Source: Chara braunii
Taxonomy: Eukaryota; Streptophyta; Charophyceae; Charales; Characeae
Length of the DNA: 42,836 nt
Direction of reading: 5' to 3'
Assembly: GCA_003427395.1 (NCBI GenBank)
Contig: BFEA01000102.1
Location: 1,580,689 to 1,623,524, forward strand
The translations under genes and the position numbers were made by a program. This document shows, piece after piece, positions 1 to 9,187 of the stretch (position 1 is its first letter; every line of letters begins with the position of its first letter). The notes beneath the pieces were generated by a model. It worked only from the letters and a program-made list of their open reading frames with translations, was not told the DNA's origin and made no database searches.

Positions 1-159
1 GGTGTTTGGGTATGTGTCTGTTTCATTATGTTCGCTATACACAACTCCATAAAAAAAGCACGACTAAGCCAGACTGTTTCGTCGGACTTCCACCGACTCA
101 TCAGGAGGTTGAACCCCGACAGTCTCACCATGTCGTGTGTGTGTGTGTGTGTGTGTATG

Positions 160-216
<57 letters not shown>

Positions 217-694
217 CAGACACATGTGAAGTCGCAGTCGAGCGTCGTAGTGTAGAGTGCAGTAGTAAAGTCGAAGTCGAGCGTGGTAGTGCAGAGTGAA
301 GTAGTAAAGTCGAAGTCGAGCGTAGAGTAGCGTAGGGGTCAATCTTTCCCACGCCGTGGGATTTGCCCGTGCCTCCACCAAAAACGTGCATGCCGCCATG
401 CGCCATCCAAAAGGGCCGCCTACGGGAACCACTTTGCCCGTTGGGAAGCCCGTGCACAGAAACGGCCCGCTCCAATGGGCAAAGTGGCTCCCAGCGAAAA
501 GCCTCGATCGGGTCCTGCCTGATCAATCTGGGCCGTCAGGCCCGTGGTACCGCGCGTCAATCCGGCCCGTCGATCCGGTAGGACCCGACGGCCCAGATGG
601 CAGATTTGTTACATGGTTCGGTCTATCAGGGCCGTGGGCCGGTAGGACCGACGACGGCCCGGACTTTAGATTTGTCACGTTAATAGTGTAGGGA
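1..694 (-). mobile_element. Helitron, 5'-terminal part (element runs off the left edge)
   Basis: On the minus strand the element begins at 694 with TCCCTACACTATTAA, preceded by a host A, as expected for a Helitron that inserts between A and T. The same 15 bases begin the Helitron at 8346-10514. Both copies share a following block resembling CAAATCTRAARTCCGGGCCGT, so they are one family. Established plant Helitron 5' ends are similar (TCTMTACTAMTATTAAA type). The interior holds GC-rich palindromic sequence, degenerate repeats of about 46 bp at 230-340 and a GT microsatellite. No coding sequence is visible, so it is probably non-autonomous. The CTRR 3' end is outside the window. Confidence 0.6.
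135..215. repeat. (GT)n microsatellite
   Basis: An almost pure GT dinucleotide tract of about 80 bp with a few interruptions, inside the Helitron fragment. The open frames across it are low-complexity artefacts. Confidence 0.95.
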
Positions 695-903
695 TATTCG
701 AGAAGTTGGGAAAAAAAATGAAAACGAAATAGCAATGCTATTTTAGGCCCATTGCCGATCCGGATCAGATCCAGACATCCAAACCCAGACAGAAATGTCT
801 GGATCTGGATCAGATCCAGACTTCCATGGATTCAAACTCAATCTGACATTCAACCAATCCAACCTTTACTAAATCTCATCTTTAATCAATTTAATGGTCA
901 ATA

Positions 904-1249
904 AACAACAATTTCCTCAAAACGGACATTTTTTATTTTTTGAACGAAATTGAAAACTCATAAATTGGCCCGATTTAGGTTGACATTTTCAGCTCCTGAG
1001 GGTACGGCGTTCTGAAAACGCCCTAACCCCTGGATGCAAGCTAAGTCGAGATACATGCAGGGGGGTACGGCATTTTCAGAACGCTGTACCCCCTGGACCC
1101 CAGCTAAGTCCAGATACATCCAAGGGGTGCGGCATTTTAAGGACGTTAGACTGTCAGGAGCTTGAAATTTCCACCTAAATCAGGCCAATTTATGAGGTTT
1201 CAATTTCGTTCCAAAAATACAAAATGTCTGTTTTGACGAAATTGCTGTT
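904..1249. mobile_element. Fold-back MITE with 95-bp terminal inverted repeats
   Basis: The segment 904-998 is repeated in inverted orientation at 1155-1249 with scattered mismatches; both begin AACARCAATTTC and end AGCTCCTG when read inwards. The 156-bp loop holds two tandem copies of a unit of about 62 bp (near 1000-1060 and 1061-1121) plus a partial third, each containing a GGTACGGC-like core. AATA occurs directly outside both ends (900-903 and 1250-1253) and may be the target duplication. There is no ORF. It lies in the downstream intron of the JmjC gene. Long TIRs with little interior are typical of Mutator-like or fold-back MITEs, but the superfamily is not proven. Confidence 0.7.
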
Positions 1250-1285
1250 AATACATCTAATATGCGGCTTCTGCGGCTTCTACGT

Positions 1286-1322
<37 letters not shown>

Positions 1323-1404
1323 ATTTCAAAAATATTGTTCCTGTCCGAAGACTTCTGCGGCTTCTGCCATAACTGTTTTGCCTGTCAAAAGAGTTCAGAC
1401 TTGA

Positions 1405-1540
1405 GAAGGAGGAGGAGGACGAGAAGGAGGAGGAGGACGACGACGACGACGATGAAGAAGAAGAAGAAGAAGAAGATGGCAACGACGACGACGACAACGA
1501 AGAAGAAGAAGAAGAAGAAGAAGAAGAAGAAGAAGAAGAA
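1405..1540. repeat. (GAA/AGG)n trinucleotide tract beside a splice donor
   Basis: A purine-rich tract of GAA, AGG and GAC triplets on the plus strand, preceded at 1290-1317 by a poly-A run. In the sense of the JmjC gene it is a (CTT)n tract starting only a few bases downstream of the GT splice donor at 1548. The polyserine frame through it is an intronic read-through, not protein. Confidence 0.9.
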
Positions 1541-1548
1541 GCACTAAC

Positions 1549-2103
1549 CTGCTTGATAGGCTTGGTTCCATGAAGGAAGTCACTCTTGTGCTCATTCATA
1601 AACTCTATCAGCTTTGGTACATCTTCTCTTCTGTATATATCCCACAAAGCACCACCGTACTCATCATCTGTTTCATGCTTCCTGTGTGCAAGTGCACTTT
1701 GCTCCCCCAGCTGACTCCCGCCGCTACTGCCGCTGCTGCTGCTGCTACTGCTGCTGCTGCTGCTGCTGCTAGCACTCGACTGCTCATTAACAACAACCTC
1801 ACCTGTAGCCTCTGCTTCTGGCAACTTCTTTTTGCCTTTGGATTTTAACCTGCCCTTTGCCTGGCCAGTGCCCTTTGCTCTTCTTTTATCCAAGGGGAAG
1901 CTCGTTGATGTCATCGCTTCTCCATTTTTGCAGTCCCCATCCTCTTCTCTGATGTGCCTTGCATCACTGCCAATGAGAATATTCGACAAACTTCCCCTGT
2001 TGGATGGCAATCTTCTCCGGGGAACTGTATCTCGAGCTGCTTTAATATTATCCTTCTGCCATTGCTGAAGCGGTGTCGACTTTGTGTGGAGCAAAACATT
2101 GAC
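1549..2103 (-). CDS. KDM3-class JmjC histone demethylase (JMJ25/IBM1-like), downstream JmjC exon
   Basis: An internal exon of 185 codons, phase 0 at both ends. The acceptor is ...AATAG|GTC at 2103 and the donor is CAG|GTTAGT at 1549/1548. It starts VNVLLHTKSTPLQQWQK, the counterpart of the plant block VNVLTHTAEV...W that directly follows the HxD motif, and ends with GGALWDIYRREDVPKL followed by IEFMNEHKSDFLHGTKPIKQ, the conserved KDM3 segment just before the HPIHDQ region. Between them lies a variable hydrophilic insert including a polyserine run (about 1724-1776), as in plant homologues, where this loop is variable. KDM3 enzymes are nuclear Fe(II)/2-oxoglutarate dioxygenases that demethylate histone H3K9me1/2. 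The last iron-binding histidine and the domain's C-terminus are not in the window. The same gene's upstream exon is at 18352-18681. Confidence 0.88.
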
Positions 2104-2230
2104 CTATTCCATATTTATTTACGCAATCCAAACAGCACACAACCATATAAGGGTCATGATAAGAAACAAAAAACAAGATGAAGCACTCAGCTGCTATCTT
2201 GGTCTCCTGCTGATGATATCAAACAATAGT

Positions 2231-2450
2231 GAAGAAAGTTCAACCAACATAATTGAGTGACCATCCATCATCATGACACGAAGATATAAAAGATTGTTCA
2301 TCGCAAGCATGTCCTGTGAAAGCGTCATGGAAGATCTGACGAAGAAAGTTCAGTCAACATATTTGAAATAATCATCCATCACCATGAGAACAAAGGTACA
2401 AGAGGTTGTTCAGATAAAAAATGCCCAGAGAAAGTGCCACGAAAAATCTG
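2231..2450. repeat. Diverged tandem duplication, 110-bp unit, two copies
   Basis: GAAGAAAGTTCA recurs at 2231 and 2341, followed in both by alignable sequence (CATCCATCA, CATGA, AAGATTGTTCA/GAGGTTGTTCA). It is intronic. The rest of 2104-3064 has no gene or element that I recognise. Confidence 0.65.
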
Positions 2451-3064
2451 GAAACATGCGACTCTACTGCCCACCATAACCGCCAGTCAACGCCTGACAC
2501 ATCAAGCATCTTTCTAGCACCATCAGAGCTTGCACTTTCCACTGAGCAAAGCACGATGCAGCGGCAGCACCATGGTAAGGCACTATGACGTTATCACAAG
2601 GCAATAGCATAACGAAACGTCAACAGGGAAACAGGCGTAAGGAGGCAGACAATCATTGACCTAATCATAGCACCCAACAGGCAAGCATACCGTGAACAGA
2701 CAACCGATCAGCAGTGCAAGAACCAAGGGGTACACATTGACAAAAGTCACTCTGCTACTTGATGCAACTGTGCAGTTGTTGAGTGGAAAATGTAAGGGTG
2801 TGTATGCACGTAATGGCGTGTATGCACGACAGAGCACCGCAAGGGCGAAGTGCAAGATGACTGTATTTCTCAAAGTTGCAAGGAACGATGAGCCAGGAAT
2901 GCAAGCCGACAGAGAATGATGACACTCGCAAGAGCTCCGTGTCATTGCACACAGCATATCAGTGCAGACTCCAGACCTCACAATCAGAATGCAGCATCCA
3001 CAAATGCAGAGCACAAGTAGGCTGCATCAAAAGGGCATGTCAGAGTGAGGCAGTATCAAAAGGG

Positions 3065-3514
3065 CAAATCCAGTGACTTCATTGACTTGGAAATCCATAC
3101 GATGACCTCACACTACTAGCGCCTCTTGACGCCGTAGACCAGGGTAGGGACTCAGGAGGTATTGCCGCCTCTTTACCCTCAAAAACAGGCTGAAGAGGCG
3201 GCAGTAATGGGAGATCAGGGTTAATGACTCAGCGACATCTATTGCACCATCTTGTTTTCCTCCCTGCCCATGCACACCACCTCCTCCCCGCAAATCCAGT
3301 GACTTCATTGACTTGGAAATCCATACGGTGACCTCATACTACTAGCGCCTCTTGACGCCGTAGACCAGGGTAGGGACTCAGGAGGTATTGCCGCCTCTTT
3401 ACCCTCGAAACAGGCTGAAGAGGCGGCAGTAATGGGAGATCGGGGTTAATGCCTCAGCGACATCTATTGCACCATCTTGTTTTCCTCCCTGCCCATGCAC
3501 ACCACCTCCTCCCC
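3065..3514. repeat. 226-bp tandem duplication
   Basis: The unit starting CAAATCCAGTGACTTCATTG at 3065 is repeated from 3291 with a handful of substitutions and a small deletion; the second copy ends at about 3514. It contains a short inverted repeat (CTTTACCCTC ... GAGGCGGCAG). It is non-coding and lies inside the large intron. Confidence 0.9.
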
Positions 3515-3984
3515 TACACTCCTCTCCCACCTTTCTCATCGCCGCCAAGAGAGGCACCCGGGGTATGATGACAGCAATGACCTACAACATAATTTCCGCT
3601 TTTCCTTGTCATGGACTCGTTGCTAGCCTTCTTTCACCTTCTCTATTTCTTATACTATTGACTTGCTTTTGTTTTGAACAACAAGGGGCCTCTCATTCCT
3701 TGGGGGCAACAGTTCGGTAATTCGGTTGAACGCGAAAAGTTCAGCCGGGTTTATCTGGGTCCAAATGGTCCGGCTGTGCCAATCCAGACAGATCTGTTGG
3801 TAGACGGACTCGGACAAACCTATTCAGAACCGTTTGTGAGACCCTGACCCAGACCCATTTAGATGGCGCAGCTGGACCATCCTGGCCTGAAAAATCTGAC
3901 TGGACTTTCAGCCCTTCAACCTCCCTTTTCAGGTTATTCTTTCAAGACACCTCAGATGACCACAGTCACAATGGCAATGTTTTT

Positions 3985-4323
3985 TACCTAGCTCAGTTGG
4001 TTGAGCACATAAGTGGCATTCAGGAGGTCGTGGGATCGGTTCCCCATGTCGTCCTTCCGACTCCCCATGGCACGTGTGGCAAGCTTAGGGCTCACCAGTG
4101 GAGATGGTCAGCTTGGTCCTCCTGGGAGGCTGGGGTGGTCCGGGGTTCTTCCCAGCTTTTGCCAGGTGTTAGAGAGGGTACTGCTCCCCACACTGAGCTC
4201 AGGATGGGCTCCTTTCCATAACCATGGGCGGTTCCGGCTGGGGACCCAGCATACATATGAAAAATATATGCAAGCTGTCCCCCCTACGAGGAGAAACGTC
4301 AGAAGACAGCTTTTTTTTTTTTT
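3985..4323 (+). mobile_element. tRNA-derived SINE
   Basis: The head carries a pol III A box TAGCTCAGTTGG (3989-4000) and a B-box-like GGATCGGTTCC (4033-4043), spaced as in a tRNA. A body of about 270 bp follows, ending in a run of T at 4311-4323. It cannot form a proper acceptor stem, so it is not a functional tRNA gene. Gypsy-1 begins only six bases beyond the T-rich tail. A target duplication could not be identified because the 3' flank is occupied by the LTR. Confidence 0.6.
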
Positions 4324-4329
4324 AAGAAG

Positions 4330-5328
4330 CGCCAGGAAAATGAGCAACAGCGAGATGACAAATCCAGATTACACAATCACATTGAAAGCCAGATAGTCAC
4401 ACCGTGTCCAGAGAGCAGCATTGCACCAATAATACACCAATGGAGGTTCGTAGTACTGAAAACCAGTGTCACGGAGAGCTTTCTCTCTCCACACCAACAC
4501 AAGAGTCCAGTCCCTTCACTCTCCTACTTGGCGCTCAGCGCCCAGCCTACTCCTACACAGCTATTATCAGCCTACTAATTGACAATGCAACTGTTGACAT
4601 CAGCGGCAACCCGAAGTACTTGAAGATGTCGCCCAATGCAGACCATCGCCAATACAAGGTATGTGCCCTCACATCATCATCATCATCATCCTTCACCCTT
4701 CCCTGACTTTACACCCACGTCTTCCTCCCTTACACCCGAAGACCACTCATGCGCCTCACTGTAGTCCAAGCCCACCAGCTATGGTGGATGGGCTATGGCG
4801 CTGCCCTCAGCAGCGCCCTTCTTCCCTGCACGACCGCACGTGCTGCACTTCGCCTCTCAGCGCCAGCAGCAGCCCACGAGCCTTTGCTCCAGCAGCGCTG
4901 CCGCTAGCATGCGAGTGCCTGAATTAGGCTGAGAGTGGCGAGCTCTTTCCTTTATGGAAAGAGCCTGTCTGCTTCGCAGCCTGGCTGGGTTGGGCCTGGG
5001 CCCAGAAGCTTCCGGTAGGCCCCAGGATGCTGCGTGCTATTTTGCAGCTACTGGGCCGCTTTCGGTTGGGCCTCCCAACTGTCAGTGTATGAGGCTGCGT
5101 TTCTCGCCCAGGGCCTGCATTCTTCGGAAAGGCCCAGAAGGCTGTGGAAATGTCTTGGTTGCTTGGCCTGTGTTTCTCTCAACCAACTGGCGCGCCGCAA
5201 CTGCCTGTACCCCAAATATGAAATTGACAGTCAAAGGCCTCTTGTGATATGTTAGGCCCGCCTTCACTTTGGGCGGGCACCACTGCAACCGGGGCCCCTT
5301 AGGCCTGCCGAGGACTCAGATCCTCGCA
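4330..5328 (-). repeat. Gypsy-1 3' LTR
   Basis: A 999-bp direct repeat of 14392-15390, offset by exactly 10,062 bp with no indel. In element sense it runs TGCGAGGATC...TTTTCCTGGC plus a final base that is A in the other copy (G here). I found no other difference by eye. Short ORFs in it are duplicated in both LTRs and carry no known domain. Confidence 0.93.
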
Positions 5329-5345
5329 TTCCCTCCTCCTTTACT
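5329..5345 (-). other. Gypsy-1 polypurine tract
   Basis: The minus strand reads AAAGGAGGAGGGAA directly before the TG start of the 3' LTR. This is the expected plus-strand priming site for reverse transcription. Confidence 0.75.
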
Positions 5346-5368
5346 TCGTTAGTCCTCTGAGAAGTCTG

Positions 5369-5569
5369 TTACTCTGCAGGCATCTTCCCTTTTAGTTCTC
5401 TTTCATAGCCTGCAATCACTTGAGGTGCTGTTCTCACGAGTTCCTCTCGTGTGAACCAGCGATCTTCTTTAGGATCCAAATGATGTCTGAATCTCACACG
5501 ATACTGCATTCTTGGTTTAGGAGGGCGGCCTCTGCCTGATGGTCGAGGTACTGGCATCTTCTTACTCAT
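5369..5569 (-). pseudogene. Gypsy-1 pol C-terminal chromodomain-like tail (fragment)
   Basis: A 66-residue open frame with a basic proline-rich stretch (PRPSGRGRPPKPRM) followed by YRVRFRHHLDPKEDRWFTREELV, resembling the degenerate chromodomain-like end of some Gypsy integrases (YLVKF..., DLWFTRKEL in Gypsy-2 at the equivalent place). Such modules can direct integration to chromatin. It is out of frame with the integrase piece at 5566-5961. The junction coincides with a 31-nt stretch also found in the RNase H region. Confidence 0.65.
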
Positions 5570-5961
5570 GTACTCGATCGGTGAATAGAAAAGTTTCTCT
5601 CAATGTCCACTTCGCCATCCATGGTTGGGGGCAGCATTGATCTCCTTGAGGGAAACTGATCAGTGGCAGCGAAAGGTGCCAGCTTGGATGCATGGAAAAC
5701 AGGGTAAGTGCGCAAGTGTGGAGGGATGCGAATCACGTATAAAGGCCCATCCGGTTGATCCCCTACAATGTCTAAGATCTCCCAGGGCCCAAAGTACTGT
5801 GGCATTAGTTCACGTGAAATGCCTAACTCCTGACCTAGTTCAGATGACTTAACCCAGACTCTATCATCTACCTGAAAGTTAGAGGGCCGTCTGTGCTTAT
5901 TCTCAGATGCGATCATTGCATCCTGAGATTTCCTGATGTGTTCAACGGCTTGCTGCAGCAT
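5566..5961 (-). pseudogene. Gypsy-1 integrase C-terminal domain (fragment)
   Basis: 131 residues. VDDRVWVKSSEL is followed by the GPY/F-type module FGPWEILDIVG and then YPVFHASKLAPF, as in Ty3/Gypsy integrase C-termini that bind DNA. It ends prematurely at the 31-nt repeated patch (5552-5582). The preceding integrase segment is in another frame. Confidence 0.8.
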
Positions 5962-6073
5962 CTGATCATATTTGACAGCAAACTCTATGCTGCCAGGTGC
6001 TGCAGCGGGTTCTCTTTCTGGTAGCAGAAAGTCAAGTGCGGTTCTGGGTTTCCAAGGTGCAGTTGGTTAGGAG

Positions 6074-6391
6074 TCATACCAGTAGTACTGTGCACAGCAT
6101 TGTTATACAGGCTGGCGACGAGAGGTAACTTCTCGTCCCAGTCATCCTGACTAGGCTTAATATAATGCCGAAGCAGGTGCTGTTCATCTGTTCTGCCTGG
6201 CCATTTGACTCACGGTGATTCCCTGACGTCATTTGGAGCTTGGTAACCATCTTTTCAGCAGTTGATTGCCACAGTTCACTGGTGAATCTCACATCCCTGT
6301 CACTAACAATAGATGTGGGCAAACCGAAGTCCCGTACCCAGTTATCCATAAAGAGTTGGATGACATAGTCAGTTTTAGCATTTTCTGGCAT
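6074..6391 (-). pseudogene. Gypsy-1 integrase catalytic core (fragment)
   Basis: 105 residues of the DDE core. The second aspartate is in VSDRDVRFTSELW and the glutamate in ESNGQAEQMN. The first aspartate (SMDFMD) is encoded in the previous open segment. The frame is lost after about 6180 (NSTCFGIILS), where related elements continue with a longer core. It is separated from the zinc-binding part by an in-frame TGA near 6398, consistent with a CGA to TGA change. Confidence 0.8.
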
Positions 6392-6400
6392 AGCGATTAG

Positions 6401-7099
6401 TCAGGCATACTTAGAAAAGCGATCCAATATAACAAAGATGTGTCTTTTCCCAGTCCTGCTGGTCACAAGAGTATCCATGAAGTCCATGGACACACTCTGA
6501 CCAGGTCCTTCAGGGATCGGCAAGGGCTTAATCAACCCAAGCGGAGCCTGAGTCCTAGGTTTGTCCCTTTGGCAAACCTGGCAGGTTTCAACGTATCTCT
6601 TAGCATCTTGAATCATAGAGGGCCACCAAAATCTCTGCACTAAGTTCGCTGATGTCTTTCTATAGCCAAAATGACCAGTTGCATCATGACATTCTCCAAA
6701 AAATAAAATACGTAAAGACTCACTATCAGGAACACACAACCTCTTATTCCCTGCCTTCTCAAGAAACAGTAAGCCGTCTATCATCGTAAATTCATCCAAA
6801 GTCTTTTTGTCCTTTGCTTGGAATCTACGGATGATTTCAGACATAACTGGATCTTGCTGATAGGCTTCCACCAATGATCGAGTTAGATCGTTAGATATGC
6901 CAAATTCAGTAACTAACGCGCCCAGATAATCTGCCCGACGAGATAATGCATCAGCCACTTTGCTGTACTCTCCCTTGATGGGATCAAGTTGATAGTCATA
7001 CATGTCTATCACTTGTATCCATCGCTTGAGTGCATCCGAGAGCACAAACTGTGTCTTGATCTCATATAGAAGAATCTGCCTAGGAGATAATGTCTCCAA
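6401..7099 (-). pseudogene. Gypsy-1 RNase H end plus integrase zinc-binding domain (fragment)
   Basis: 232 residues. The first part (LKRWIQVIDMYDYQLDPIKG, then KVADALSRR) is the end of the RNase H domain and tether. The integrase HHCC zinc module follows, with GECHDATGHFG and ETCQVCQRDK. The integrase core then starts at QSVSMDFMD, which supplies the first catalytic Asp, and runs to VILDRFSKYA before a stop. It would act in strand transfer of the cDNA. Confidence 0.85.
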
Positions 7100-7455
7100 T
7101 GAACCAGCGCTCTATATAGTGCATAGAGCTCACGCTCGTACGTGGACTTTGCTAGCTTTTGAGATGGCATCTTCTTACTCATGTACTCGATCGGTCTCAA
7201 CTTTTTCCCCTCCTTTTGCGCAAGGACCGCGCCTATGCCATATTGGCTGGCGTCTGTGGTCACGACAAAGGGCTGATCAGGATCCGGGAGTTTGAGGACT
7301 TCATAGTGTGTTAGAGCATACTTCAATTTCTTGAAGGCTGCCTCACACTTTTCTGTCCATTCCCAAGGGGTGTCAAGTCGAGTTAGATCTACTAGTGGGG
7401 AAGCTATAGTACTATAGTCCTTCACAAACGGATGATAATAGCCCGTCATCCCCAA
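7009..7455 (-). pseudogene. Gypsy-1 RT thumb and RNase H (fragment)
   Basis: 148 residues. The thumb region (MGMTGYYHPFVKDYSTIASPL) is followed by the RNase H start FVVTTDASQYGIGAVLAQ, with its first catalytic Asp intact, and RPIEYMSKKMPSQKLA, STYERELYAL, HWRHYLLGRFF. The frame is then lost and the following residues (about 7009-7090) are frameshifted. The 31-nt sequence at 7165-7195 encodes the EYMSKKMP portion. Confidence 0.85.
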
Positions 7456-7485
7456 AAACGATCTGACCTCAGAAACAGTCTGAGG

Positions 7486-7704
7486 TCAAGGCCAGTATCG
7501 AATGCTGGCCACCTTTGCATCGTCTGGCCTCAACCCATCTGCTGAAATTTCATGACCCAAGTACAAGATCTTGGTGCGACCAAACTCGCATTTCTCCAAG
7601 TTAACCTTGTACCGGTGCTGTCTAAGGAGACCTAGCACTATTTTCAAGTGCTCAGCGTGCTCCTCTACAGTCTTACTAAAGATGAGGATATCGTCGAGGT
7701 ACAC
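7486..7704 (-). pseudogene. Gypsy-1 RT palm with YLDD catalytic motif (fragment)
   Basis: 72 residues starting at MYLDDILIFSKTVEEHAEHL, the RT active-site motif (YxDD). ILYLGHEISADGLRPDDAKV follows, typical of the Ty3/Gypsy connection. It is separated from the preceding palm segment by a frameshift near 7700 and from the RNase H segment by another near 7470. Confidence 0.88.
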
Positions 7705-7924
7705 CGATAAACTTATCTAAGTAATCACAAAAAATCTTGTTCATTGCGTGTTGGAATGTCCCAGGAACATTGCATAGGCCGAAGGGCATCATCACAAACT
7801 CGTACAGACCGTACCTGGTCTGAAATGCGGTTTTGTGTTGATCCTCAGGTGTAATAGCAATTTGATGGTATCCGGACTTTAGATCTATCTTAGTAAAGTA
7901 CCGACATCCCTGCACTCTATCCAA
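7676..7924 (-). pseudogene. Gypsy-1 RT palm motif A/B (fragment)
   Basis: 82 residues with motif A KIDLKSGYHQI (first catalytic Asp), then TAFQTRYGLYEF and motif B MMPFGLCNVPGTFQ. Upstream, the conserved CIDYR tyrosine codon is a TAA stop at 7985-7987, so this segment is cut off from the RT N-terminus. Its last residues (GVPRRYPHL) are the frameshifted reading of the YLDD region. Confidence 0.88.
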
Positions 7925-7984
7925 TAAGTCATCGATGCGGGGTAGGGGCTCTAGGTTTTTAACAGTGATGGCATTGAGACTCCT

Positions 7985-8312
7985 TTAATCAATGCACATC
8001 CTCAGGGTACCTCCCTTTTTTGGGACAAATAGAACTGGCGCACCGTAAGCGGGAGGTACTCGACCGAATCCATCCCTTTTCTGTGAGCTCCTTGAGCTGG
8101 CGGCGGAGCTCATCCAACTTCGCAGGAGACATCCTATAGATTCGTCCTCTAGGCACCTTACTACCTGGGACAACCTCTATTGCATGGACAACCTCCCTTT
8201 CTACCACGCCTGTGGGCTCCTCAAAAAGGTTAGAACACTGAGCGACGACTGATTCTAACTCTGGGGGTGTTTTTACGGCCTCCCCTTTCTCAGAGACAAA
8301 TACTAGATACAT
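7985..8312 (-). pseudogene. Gypsy-1 RT N-terminus, frameshifted
   Basis: Two overlapping frames make up one conserved segment. The first (from 8312) reads LYLVF-like VSEKGEAV and then RGRIYRMSPAKLDELRRQL, KELTEKGWIRSS. The second (to 7985) resumes with YGAPVLFVPKKGGTLRMCID. The switch near 8070-8085 is a frameshift. This is the RT fingers region that contacts template and nucleotide. The Helitron at 8346 separates it from the protease. Confidence 0.82.
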
Positions 8313-9094
8313 GCCCTCCTCGCGATTCTGCTTATAATAGTTATACTAGATGACCCGTTGCGACTTCGCCCGCAAAAACACAAAAAGAAAAAAGCACAAA
8401 AGAACGAAAACACATAAGGAACTGCCCTATCATATGCCGCTTCTTTCACAATAAGAAAAAGAAGAGCCTGAGAGCAAACGAAAACCCGCGTGCAAGAAAA
8501 TAGCAGGGAATACCACCGAACATTCTTTTTTTTTTAATCTTTGCGTGTTTTGTTTCGGGAGCCGTTACCTTTGCAGCATCGTTTTTGTTTTGTGATGTGC
8601 AAGAACTCTGGACTTTTCTGAGGAAATCCAGTCCGTTGTCCCGTTGATGTTTTTGGCGAAGACTCAGAATCAGACTTTGTTTGCTGTGTTGTCTGGATAT
8701 GTTTGTGATCAAGCTATCTTCCATGTATGCCCCATGCTTGCTTGTTGAGTTTGGGCGTTGTGTGTGCAAGTGCACGCGTGTGTGGGTGAGTGTCAGTTTA
8801 GTGGGCTCGGATGATGTCATTGACAATTGGCCCGGGGAAGTTGTTGGAAGGCGCCTCCAACTATAGGCGTGCCACTGATGTTAAGCAAGTTTTGCATTGT
8901 ATGAATGAAACAATGAGCGTTCAATCTGCTTGGCAATTGCTCTTCGGGTTGGGGACTTGTCGGGAGTAGCATTGACATGAGAGCCATAATGTCGGGCGCG
9001 CATCTTGGAACATTTCCTGGAAGGCAAAAGGCAAAGAAGAATCGAAGTAGCACGTGTCACAATCACATAATGGACAGCTTGGCACAGTCCCCCC

Positions 9095-9101
<7 letters not shown>

Positions 9102-9149
<48 letters not shown>
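9102..9149. repeat. (CT)n microsatellite ending at an adapter
   Basis: A pure CT tract running straight into the Nextera junction adapter at 9150. On the adapter's other side is a C homopolymer (9188-9200). The true length and the true neighbour of this tract are unknown. Confidence 0.9.
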
Positions 9150-9151
<2 letters not shown>

Positions 9152-9187
9152 GTCTCTTATACACATCTAGATGTGTATAAGAGACAG
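9150..9187. other. Nextera mate-pair junction adapter left in the assembly (artefact)
   Basis: CTGTCTCTTATACACATCT followed immediately by AGATGTGTATAAGAGACAG: the 19-bp Tn5 mosaic end and its reverse complement, the known 38-bp circularisation junction of Nextera mate-pair libraries. A perfect match of this length is not credible as native sequence. It marks the joining of two DNA ends that need not be adjacent in the genome. Confidence 0.98.

Noticed and set aside
1321-1548. C-terminal polyserine extension of the demethylase
   Set aside because: It is a read-through of a GAA/CTT microsatellite past a canonical GT donor, and homologues continue with HPIHDQ-type sequence instead.
3985-4060. 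tRNA gene at the A/B-box pair
   Set aside because: The A and B boxes are present, but the acceptor and anticodon stems do not pair, and a SINE-like body with a T-rich tail follows.
4404-5288. Several ORFs duplicated at 14466-15350
   Set aside because: They lie in the two LTRs, are identical because the LTRs are, and have no domain or start context.
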